From: Anaeramoeba ignava
Lineage: Eukaryota > Metamonada > Anaeramoebidae
Length of the DNA stretch: 64,000 nucleotides
Assembly (NCBI GenBank): GCA_028826165.1
Contig: JAPDFW010000091.1
Location: forward strand, 1 to 64,000
Direction: 5' to 3'
The notes beneath the pieces were generated by a model that saw nothing but the letters and a program-made list of their open reading frames with translations, did not search any database and had not been told where the DNA came from. Position 1 is the stretch's first letter, and each line of letters opens with the position of its first letter. Below are positions 56,269 through 64,000 of this stretch, piece after piece. The translations under genes were made by a program, and so were the position numbers.

Positions 56269-59200
56269 ATGGAAGAACAAAAAGTTGATGCTTGGGGAAA
56301 ATTAGTTTCATTAGTTCAAGAACTTCCAGATATTGAATTAATTGGAGAAGAAATGGGTAAAATAAATCAAATAAAATTCAAATTTAAAATTAAATTCAAA
56401 TTTAAAATTAAAATTTAAAATAATTTTTAGTTACTTTTGGAAGTTCAGATAAATGCACTTATGTTATAAAAAATCAATCTATTAGCAAATTTCATTGTTC
56501 ATTTCAATTAAAAAAAGGTCAAAATAGTTCTGCAAAAATTAAAGATTATTCAATTCATGGAACATTTGTTAATGGAAAAGTTAATTTTTCTTTTTGAAAC
56601 AAAGTTTTTTCAAAAGGAAATTAAAAAATTGATTTTTTTCTTTTGAATTATTTAATAGCGAATTGGAAAAGGATTTTCAAGACCTTTATTTCATACAGAC
56701 GAAATATCTTTTGCTTCAATTCGTGATAAATCTAAACCTCGTCCTGGTAAAAAATTAATTAAAAAATTAATTAAAAAATTTATTAAAAAATTAATTAAAA
56801 AATTAATTAAAAAATTTATTAAAAAATTTATTAAAAAATTAATTAAAAAATTAATTAAAAAATTAATTAAAAATTAAAAATTAATTAAAAAATTAATTAA
56901 AAAATTAATTAAAAAATTAATTAAAAAATTAATTAAAAAATTAATTAAAAAATTTAATTTTAGTTGCTTGTTATATTTTAAAACTTTTTTCTGTTCTTCC
57001 TCGTGAAAAAAGTGATGAAGTAAATTTATTTATTTTAATTAAAAATTAAAATTATTTAACAAAAATAATTTTTAAATTGAAAAATTTGAATAAAAGTCTG
57101 AAATTAAAAAAATTTATAAAATTGGAAGACTTTTAGGAACGTAAATATGAATATAAAATAAATATAAAATAAATATAAAATAAATATAAAATAAATATAA
57201 AATAAATATAAAATAAATATAAAATAAATATAAAATAAATATAAAATAAATATAAAATATAAAATAAATATAAAATAGAGGTAAATTTGCAGAAGTTAGA
57301 ATGGCAACAGATAAACAAGGAAAAAGATATGCAATGAAAATTGTTGATAAACAAAAATTTCAAGAAGGAGAAACTGTAAAAGAAAAAAAAAACACAAAAT
57401 TTACTTTCTTTTGAAAATAAAATTTTAAACTGTTTATTCTTTGATTTTGTAACATAAAAATATATTTATTTTCAATAATATAAATATATTTAAGGATGAT
57501 CAACAAGCACAAAGAGATCCAGCAATGGATGAAATGAATATTTTAACAAAGATTTCACATGAAAATATAGTTGGAATTCATCAAGTTTTTAATACAGAAA
57601 ATCATATTTATTTGGTTTTAGATTTGTATTTTAATTAAATTTAAAAATGATTTATTTCATAAAAGAAAAAGAAAAAGAAAAGAAGAGAAATTATTTTAAC
57701 AAAAAGATTTTATTTCTTCAATTTTTTTGGATTTATTTATCAGATGTACTGGTGGAGAATTACTTGATAAAATTACAGCTAAAGGATTTTATAAAGAAAA
57801 TGATGCTATAGTTGTTATGAAACAACTTTTTTCAGCTTTAGCTTATCTTCATAAAATGCAATTTGCGCATCGAGATTTAAAAGTATTTAAATTGTTGGAA
57901 ATTAATCTATGAATTAAAAATATTTAAATTGTTAGATATTAATTTATGAATTAAAAATATTTAAATTGTTAGATATTAATTTATGAATTAAAAATATTTA
58001 AATTGTTAGATATTAATTTAAGAATTGAAAATATTTAAATTTTATTTATTTCTGAATAAGTAAGTTCTTGAGGTTTTCTTGAGTGTAATTCTAATTTTAC
58101 AATCTTCAGTTCTCGAATAAAAGAACTAAATAAAAAATGGAATAATTCATGAGCATCTTGTTGTTGATTTAAATCAAATAATGAATTTATTATTTGAAAA
58201 TTATTCATCAAATTTTTTAAATTGATTTTCTCTTGTTGGAAATTAATCTATGAATCGAAAATATTTAAATTGTTAGAGAATTTATGAATTAAAAGTATTT
58301 AAATTGTTAGATATTAATTTAAGAATTGAAAATATTTAAATTGTTAGAGAATTTATGAATTGAAAATATTTAAATTGTTAGATATTAATTTATGAATTAA
58401 AAATATTTAAGTTGTTAGAGAATTTATGAATTAAAAATATTTAAATTGTTAGATATTAATTTATGAATTAAAAATATTTAAATTGTTGGAAATTAATTTA
58501 TGAATTAAAAAAATAAAAATTGTTGAATAATTAATTTTATCTTGTTGAAAATATTTAAATTGATGAATTTATTTGAAAATTATTCATCAAATTTTTAAAT
58601 TGATTATTTAAATTGTTAGATATTAATTTATAAATTAAAAATATTTAAATTGTTAGAGATTAATTTAAGAATTAAAAATATTTAAATTGTTGGAAATTAA
58701 TTTATGAATCGAAAATATTTAAATTGTTGGAAATTAATTTATGAATTGAAAATATTTAAATTGTTAGATATTAATTTAAGAATTGAAAATATTTAAATTG
58801 TTAGAGATTAATCTATGAATTGAAAATATTTAAATTGTTAGATATTAATTTATGAATTAAAAATATTTAAATTGTTAGATATTAATTTATAAATTAATAT
58901 TTAAATTTTGTTTATTTCTGAATAAGTAAGTTCTTGAGGTTTTCTTGAGTGTAATTCTAATTTTACAATTTCCAGTTCTCGAATAAAAGAATTAAATAAA
59001 AAATGGAATAATTCATGAGCATCTTGTTGTTGATTTAAATCAAATAATGAATTTATTATTTGAAGATTATTCATCAAATTTTTTAAATTGATTTTCTCTT
59101 GTTAGAGATTAATTTATGAATTAATAATATTTAAATTGTTAGAGATTAATTTCTGAATTGAAAGTATTTAAATTGTTAGATATTAATTTATGAATTGAAA

Positions 59201-61157
59201 ATATTTAAATTGTTAGATATTAATTTAAGAATTGAAAATATTTAAATTTTGTTTATTTCTGAATAAGTAAGTTCTTGAGGTTTTCTTGAGTGTAATTCTA
59301 ATTTTACAATCTTCAGTTCTCGAATAAAAGAATTAAATAAAAAACGGAATAATTCATGAGCATCTTGTTGTTGATTTAAATCAAATAATGAATTTATTAT
59401 TTGAAGATTATTCATCAAATTTTTTAAATTGATTTTCTCTTGTTGGAGTTTCAATTTCTTCTAAAGGAAACAATTCATAATTTCCTTCATTGGATAAATG
59501 CCGAGCTTGAACAGATCCAGTTTGTGTGTAATAAAATTGAAAGAATTTTCGGCATCCTTTAAAAGTTTTGACTTCTATCTAATCTTTTTGTATACAATTT
59601 CCAAAATTTGTGGGAATACAATTTGATGGTTTCACAATTAAATTGGTATAATCTTGCTTGTTATTGGGCCTATTTCCTTTCACTTTTTCTCTTGTTTCCA
59701 GTTGTTTCAATCTACCGAACATTTCATCACATTCAGAAGCTCCATGATTTGGCAATAAAAAATTATGTTCAATAAGAATATCAAGTTCTTCAGAGAATTC
59801 AGAAAAAAAGAAAAACAATTTTTTGTTTTTAAAATGTGGTCCTCCATCACTCCATAAAATCAATTTTTTGAAAGAAGAAAAATAATCATTTTCTCCAAAA
59901 TAAAGAAAAACAATTTATTATAAGAGAAAAATGAGATGATTTCAAAAAATAAAAAATTTTTTGAAATCATCTCATTTTTACTCAAGTTGCTCATTTCTCA
60001 ATTTTCCCAATTTTATTGCGAATTAAAAAAAAATTGGTTATTCTTTTCTTTTTTTAATTTTGATTTGTTATTTGTTGTGATTTGATTTTTTTTTTCATTT
60101 TGTGGATTACCATGAAACTCAATTCTTGTTTATTTTTATGTCCTGTGATTTTCATGATTTGACGAACAAATATTTGATCGTTCGATAAAATGGAAAACAC
60201 TTGTCACTCTTAGAGAATGTAAGGAAACTCGACTTTCGATTTCTGCCTTTTTCACTATTAATTTGAAAAAAAAATCAATTAATTTATTGGAATTCATCGT
60301 TTTTTTGATATACCTCTTTGAACGACTTACTGAATAATTAATCAGGAGAAAAAAATTCTTCTTTTTTTTTTGTGACATCTATTCTATACTCTTTTCTGTT
60401 TCGTCTATGGTAATGAATGCATAATGTTTGTTGAGTATTTTGTAGCCTTGATTTCGAAAAATTGTTTTTGATATAAATTAAATTTGATTTGAATTTAAAA
60501 ATTAATTAAAAAAAAATCAAAGCCTGAAAATATTATGTTAGTCAATTCAAAAGATGACACATCAATTAAAATATGTGATTTTGGTCTTTCACGTTTTACT
60601 TCAGAAAAAGAAAAAATGTCAACTTTTGTTGGAACATTACAATATTTAGCTCCTGAAATTATAGTTCAACTTTATCCAGAATCAATTGCAAAAGGATATA
60701 CAAAAGCTTGTGATCTTTGGTCTTGTGGAATTATTCTTTATGTTTTGTAATTAAACAAAAAATTAAAAATTTAAATTTAAATTTAAAAAATTTATATTTA
60801 ATATTTAATAGATTATCAGGTTATATTCCTTTTACTTCATTAAAACAAACAATGATTATGAAACAAATTCTTGAAGGAGATATTGATTTTCCTCCTGATA
60901 TTTTCTCAAATGTTTCAATTGCTGGTAAATTATATTTATAACAAAAATAAATTGAAAAAAAATAAATTGAAATTTGAAAATGAAAAATTAATTTTTTTTT
61001 AGCTCGAAATTTAATAAGAAGAATGTTAACTGTTGATCCTCTTCATAGAATTACAGCAGAAGAAGCTCTTCAACATCCTTGGATTTTAGGTCAATCTGAA
61101 AAAATTAAAGATGAAATGCAAGATGTTTGGACTAAAAAACCAAAATTGTTTAAATAA
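56269..61157 (+). CDS. FHA-domain checkpoint kinase, Chk2/Rad53/Cds1-like
   Basis: Eleven exons: 56269-56356, 56431-56579, 56659-56746, 56964-57019, 57097-57140, 57279-57375, 57495-57625, 57744-57882, 60523-60746, 60812-60924 and 61003-61157; 1284 nt, 427 residues, all in phase. The N-terminal FHA domain reads VTFGSSDKCTYVIKNQSISK, then FHCSFQL and IHGTFVNGKRIGKG; the usual FGR arginine and SxN asparagine are replaced. The kinase domain has GTGKFAEVRMA, AMKIVDK, LDLCTGGELLDKI, AHRDLK joined to PENIML, DFGLSRF, TFVGTLQYLAPE and HPWILGQ. FHA plus CaMK-type kinase is the Chk2 architecture, a DNA-damage checkpoint role. Exon 8 ends exactly after HRDLK, and a 2.64-kb intron full of other gene fragments separates it from PENIML. 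Confidence 0.9.
56748..56955. repeat. TTAATTAAAAAA repeat in FHA-kinase intron 3
   Basis: About 200 bases of a 12-13-bp unit (ttaattaaaaaa) between the GT at 56747 and the AG at 56962-56963. Confidence 0.93.
57150..57278. repeat. ATAAATATAA tandem repeat in FHA-kinase intron 5
   Basis: About 125 bases of 11-bp units (aaaataaatat) between exons 5 and 6. Confidence 0.9.
58047..58245 (-). pseudogene. Ubiquitin-specific protease fragment, copy 1
   Basis: Minus-strand block of about 200 bases whose translation carries the USP motif QQQDAHELF as in copy 3, with base differences including a change that gives HELFHFLF. Lacks any start, catalytic Cys box or His box. It lies antisense inside the FHA-kinase intron, within the 37-bp repeat. 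Confidence 0.7.
58911..59104 (-). pseudogene. Ubiquitin-specific protease fragment, copy 2
   Basis: Second copy of the same USP block, nearly identical to copies 1 and 3, again bounded on both sides by the 37-bp repeat. Only the DAHE region is present, so it cannot be an active protease. Confidence 0.7.
59242..59454 (-). pseudogene. Ubiquitin-specific protease fragment, copy 3
   Basis: A 70-residue open frame: LFDLNQQQDAHELFRFLFNS followed by FIRELKIVKLELHSRK. QQDAHE is the conserved segment between the Cys box and the finger region of USP deubiquitinases, and the whole piece would be one part of a protein of several hundred residues. Its 5' side joins directly to transposase-like sequence at about 59445-59455, so the block was moved here rather than belonging to a gene at this site. 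Confidence 0.75.
59455..59863 (-). mobile_element. Transposase-like remnant
   Basis: The frame 59863-59579 reads ILWSDGGPHFKNKKLFFFFS, then EHNFLLPNHGASECDEMFGR, and ends at a TAG or TAA-type break near 59579. Beyond the stop the same polarity continues with FYYTQTGSVQARHLSNEGNY and ELFPLEEIETPTREN up to the USP junction. An aspartate in S-D-G-G-P-H-F and a downstream H-G-x-S-x-C-D are reminiscent of DDE-type transposases or integrases of protist elements. The family is not certain. It is truncated at both ends and carries at least one stop, so it is dead. Confidence 0.55.
59927..59979. repeat. Perfect 24-bp inverted repeat
   Basis: Bases 59927-59950 and 59956-59979 are exact reverse complements with a 5-base A spacer. 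The arms contain atgagatgatttc, a mixed sequence, unlike the simple AT repeats around. It lies between the transposase-like and recombinase-like remnants and may be a fused pair of element ends. Confidence 0.85.
60115..60378 (-). mobile_element. Tyrosine-recombinase-like remnant, frameshifted
   Basis: One minus-strand frame gives AEIESRVSLHSLRVTSVFHF followed by IERS; after a shift near 60178 another frame gives QIFVRQIMKITGHKNKQELS. The pairing of H-S-L-R with a downstream I-x-G-H-K at the right distance is the C-terminal signature of tyrosine recombinases (integrase, Crypton or DIRS type). The expected tyrosine is not seen in the following SFMVIHK. Only the C-terminal part is present and the frame is broken, so it is a relic. 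Confidence 0.55.
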
Positions 61158-61298
61158 GAAAAAGGAAAAAGGAATTTTTTTCAACTCCTTTTTTTTAATT
61201 TAATTTAATTTAATTTAAAAACAAAAATTAAAAAATCGGAAAAATTTGGAAATCATTTTTTTTTTAAAATTAAAATTAAAATTAAAATTAAAATTAAA

Positions 61299-62276
61299 AT
61301 GGAAATTAAAATGAAAAATGAATTTCCATTAACCAAAGAAGAAGAACTTGATGAATTTTATGATGATGAAGAAACATTAAATGAAAAAATCCAAAAATTA
61401 ATACAATTAATAAAAGAATCAAAACATTGTGTTTTTTTTACAGGAGCAGGAATTAGTATTTCATCAGGAATTCCTGATTTAATGAGTCCAAATGGATTAT
61501 TAGGTTCAAGAAGAAAAAGGGAATTGAGATTAAAAGAAAAGGAATTTTGGAAATGGAAACCATCATTAACACACTTAGGAATATTAGAATTAATGAAGAA
61601 GAAAATAGTGAAATATTTAATAACAATAAATTTGGATGCTCTTCATATGAGAAGTGGTGTTCCTTTTAATAAAATGAGTGAGTTACATGGAAACACAAAT
61701 ATGGAATATTGCACAAAATGTGGAACAAAATTTTTTCGCTTGTTCAAAACCCGAAATGCTTTGAAAAAAAATCTACATCTAACTGGAAGAAAGTGTGATT
61801 ATTGTGGCGGCGATTTAATGGATTCTACAATTAATTATGATGAAAAATTGCCTGAGGAAGCTTATAGATTGGCTGAAGAAAATTGTGAAAAGGCAGATCT
61901 TGTTGTTGTTTGGGGATCTTCTTTAAGAATTAGTCCTGCAAATTCTTTACCTTCAAAATCTGTTGAAAAAGGAAATGGGAAATTAGTCATGATAAATTTG
62001 CAGAAAACTCATAAAGATAAATATGCTTCTTTGCTTGTTAGAGCTAAATCTGATGATGTTATGAAAAGGTTGTTGAAAGAATTTGGATTGGAAGTGGATA
62101 TTTGGAGAGATAAATTGATTGATTTTATTTTGGAACAAAACGAAAAGAAAGAAAAGAAAGAAAATAAAGAAAATAAAGAAAGTAAAGAAAATAAAGAAAA
62201 TAAAGAAAATAAAGAAAATTTGGAATTAAGAATAAGTGATTCAAGTGATTCAAGTGATTCAAGTGATTCAAATTAA
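61299..62276 (+). CDS. SIRT7-like sirtuin with altered NAD-site residues
   Basis: An intronless 325-residue class IV (SIRT6/7) sirtuin. FFTGAGISISSGIPDLMSPN (about residues 46-65) is the NAD loop; ITINLDALHMRSGVPFNKMS leads to catalytic His130 in ELHGN; Zn-binding cysteines are C138, C141, C166 and C169 (CTKC, CDYC); VWGSSLRISP and VMINLQKTHKDKYASLLVRA close the fold. SELHGN, the RKC-x-x-C spacing, INLQ and the DDVMKRLL end match SIRT7. Unusual: the invariant Phe/Tyr-Arg after GIPD is Leu-Met, the T/SQN motif is TIN and DGLH is DALH. Sirtuins remove acyl groups from lysines using NAD; with these changes activity may be lost or altered. The tail is a Lys/Glu/Asn run ending in a Ser-Asp-Ser repeat. 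Upstream is an AAAATT tract. Confidence 0.9.
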   Translation: MEIKMKNEFPLTKEEELDEFYDDEETLNEKIQKLIQLIKESKHCVFFTGAGISISSGIPDLMSPNGLLGSRRKRELRLKEKEFWKWKPSLTHLGILELMKKKIVKYLITINLDALHMRSGVPFNKMSELHGNTNMEYCTKCGTKFFRLFKTRNALKKNLHLTGRKCDYCGGDLMDSTINYDEKLPEEAYRLAEENCEKADLVVVWGSSLRISPANSLPSKSVEKGNGKLVMINLQKTHKDKYASLLVRAKSDDVMKRLLKEFGLEVDIWRDKLIDFILEQNEKKEKKENKENKESKENKENKENKENLELRISDSSDSSDSSDSN

Positions 62277-62515
62277 AAATCAAAATCAAAATCAAAATCA
62301 AAATCAAAATGAAAAAAATTAAAATTAAAATCAAAATCAAAATCAAAATCAAAATCAAAATTAAAATGAAAATCAAAATTGAAAATAAATTTAAATTTAA
62401 AATTGAAAATCAAAATTAAAATCAAAATATAAATCAAAATAAAAATCAAAATCAAAATTAAAATCAAAATTAAAATGAAAATCAAAAATCAAAATGAAAA
62501 ATTAAAATGAAAAAA
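62277..62515. repeat. AAAATC/AAAATT hexamer tract between sirtuin and TFIIH p52
   Basis: About 235 bases of hexamers that fill nearly the whole intergenic gap. The opposite strand reads as Phe-Asp and Ile-Leu runs, which are shadows. Confidence 0.9.
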
Positions 62516-62556
62516 ATTTTTTTGATTTAAAAAAAATCATTTTTCTCTTTCTATTT

Positions 62557-64000
62557 ATGGAAGGTGGAATTATTCAATATTTAACTTCTTTAAATAAAGA
62601 AAATTTAAATGAAATTTATTCACAACCTTTTACTTGCAAAACAATTTTAAAAATTTTATCTCCTTTATCAAAACAATATGTTCTTCAACTTCTTTGTTTT
62701 CCTCAAAATGAGCCTGTTGATCTTCAATCAACATTTTTATCATTTATAAAACCTGAAATGAAAGAAAATCATCAAATTTCTTTAAATAAACTTGTTGAAT
62801 TGAACATTTTTATCCAATGGTTTATTATTATTATTTATATTATTTATATTTTTATTTATTTATGATTTTTATTTATTTATGATTTTTATATTTTTTAAAA
62901 AAAATTTCAAGTTATTCAAAAACTTCAAAAAATTGTTATTCTTTAAATCCACATTTTTATCAACAATTAAGTCAACTTATTATTAATTATGAGTAGGAAA
63001 TTTTAAAAATCAAAAATCAAAAATCAAATGAAAATTTTAATTTAAATTTTAATCAAAAAAAAAAAGAGAATTTGTTGAAGAAAAAGAATATGAAAATCAA
63101 AATGAAATTATCGAAGAAGTTACAGAAAAACAAATCAAATCAAAATCCAAAAAACAATGGGAAGCAATTTTAAGTTATTTAATTGATCACGTAGAAGAAG
63201 AAGAAAATAAAGTTGAATCCAAAAGTCAAAAAAAAGGAGAAGAAACAAAAACAAGAAAAACAAGAAAGAAAAGAAAGAAAGAGGAAGAAAACCCAAAAGT
63301 AAAAACGGAACCCAAAAAAAACAGAAGAAGGAGACATGAAATCAAACTTTCGCAAGGATTTATTTCGCTTCTTGAAAAAACCGGATTTCTATCCAAAAAA
63401 ATTATCAAGAAAAAAACTCGTCATAAAACAACACAAGAAGGTTTCCGGTTTCTTTTTGAAGATCAACACACACAAATGTGGAGAATTCTACTTTTTTATA
63501 TTGATAATTGTGAAGAAAGAGGAATGGTGAAAAGTGAAGTCATTTCATTCTTGCTTCGTTTAAGCTTTATGAAGTTTGGAAGAGTAAGAAAATAATAGAG
63601 TAAAGAAAATCTCTGTTTGAAATATTAACAAGAATTTTCCAAAAACAATAGAAATATAACTCAGAAACTTTATCTTTAACACAACAAACTTTTCTACTTG
63701 ATTTGGATGAGATTGGACTTGTTTATTTAACAAAAAATTCTCAGATTTATTACCCTTCTCACATTACTTCGGTGCTTTCAAATACTGCGCCAAAATATTC
63801 GGGAAACGGTCACTTAATTATTGAAACAAATTTTCGAATTTATGCAAAATCACCAAATCAAATCCAACTACAACTCTTCACATGGTTTGTGCATTCCCAA
63901 CATGCGCTTCCTAACCTCGCCTCGGGAGTTCTTACAAAAAGAAGTATCCGCTCGGTTCTTATTAAAGGTCTTACTGGAGAGCTACTGCTTAAATACATAG
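62557..64000 (+). CDS. GTF2H4: TFIIH subunit p52/Tfb2 (GTF2H4), partial
   Basis: Exons 62557-62819, 62912-62992, 63067-63583 and 63652 to beyond the window end, in phase. The N-terminus IIQYLTSLNKENLNEIYSQP and PLSKQYVLQLLCF match Tfb2. Exon 3 holds KQWEAILSYLID, a Lys/Glu insert, then LSQGFISLLEKTGFLSK, TTQEGFRFLFEDQHTQMWRI and EVISFLLRLSFMKFGR. Exon 4 has LLDLDEIGLVYLTKNSQIYY and LIIETNFRIYAKSPNQIQLQ, the p52 middle domain, and continues off the window. p52 anchors and stimulates the XPB helicase in TFIIH, acting in transcription initiation and nucleotide excision repair. The Lys-rich insert of about 60 residues after KQWEAIL is longer than in most relatives. Confidence 0.92.

Larger units (their letters stand above)
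57890..59240. repeat. About 37-bp tandem repeat in FHA-kinase intron 8
   Basis: Units of the form aatatttaaattgttagata plus ttaatttatgaattaaa recur some 20 times, interrupted by two copies of a USP-derived block; a third copy abuts its right end. Units vary between ttaga, ttgga and ttagaga forms. Confidence 0.9.

Overview
This is eukaryotic nuclear DNA from an extremely AT-rich protist. It uses the standard genetic code (TAA and TGA both end genes), has many GT-AG introns, and is packed with AT-only micro- and minisatellites in introns, between genes and, as Asn/Gln/Glu runs, inside proteins. The gene set fits an amoeboid protist: BTB proteins fused to TLDc, kelch, RCC1 or ankyrin modules, a poly-saposin secreted protein and NRF-6-like acyltransferases. 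I lean towards Anaeramoeba or a relative, by inference only. Splice models were built by hand; for every complete intron-containing gene called here, except the two frameshifted ones noted below, the exon lengths add up to an open frame.

Layout. 1-3.6 kb: the last codons of a BTB-TLDc paralogue, a full BTB-TLDc gene with a frameshift, and a WDR18/Ipi3-like gene. 3.6-5 kb: a 12-bp minisatellite. 5-11.1 kb: splicing factor PRPF3, a C2-domain protein, ornithine decarboxylase with a compact set of stem-loops beyond its 3' end, then a long AAAT tract. 12-14.9 kb: a roughly 145-bp satellite with no G on the + strand. 15.2-20 kb: an LZTR1-like kelch-BTB-BTB gene, a Gemin7-like gene and RWDD1. 20.3-26.3 kb: three tandem RCC1-BTB genes, the middle one broken. 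26.4-33.2 kb: a three-LIM protein and two tandem NRF-6-like acyltransferases. 33.4-37.5 kb: an ankyrin-BTB gene with a frameshift and a BRSK/MARK-like kinase. 38.2-41.2 kb: a secreted protein with ten amino-acid-identical saposin domains plus one divergent domain. 41.7-48.3 kb: importin-4 in 11 exons. 48.6-51 kb: a membrane-anchored MOCOS-like aminotransferase with a frameshift. 51.2-55.4 kb: divergent GAR1 and a WIPI3/4-type PROPPIN. 56.3-61.2 kb: an FHA-kinase (Chk2/Rad53-like) whose catalytic loop is split by a 2.6-kb intron holding USP, transposase-like and tyrosine-recombinase remnants. 61.3-62.3 kb: a SIRT7-like sirtuin with altered NAD-site residues. 62.6 kb to the end: TFIIH subunit p52 (GTF2H4), running off the window.

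Most recognisable genes are informational housekeeping: PRPF3 and Gemin7 (splicing and snRNP assembly), WDR18, RWDD1, GAR1 and importin-4 (ribosome and translation related), Chk2-like kinase, TFIIH and sirtuin (checkpoint, repair, chromatin). They are interleaved with a lineage-expanded BTB family, probably Cullin-3 adaptors. A TTTTTCAT-type motif, often repeated, precedes many start codons and may be the common core promoter.
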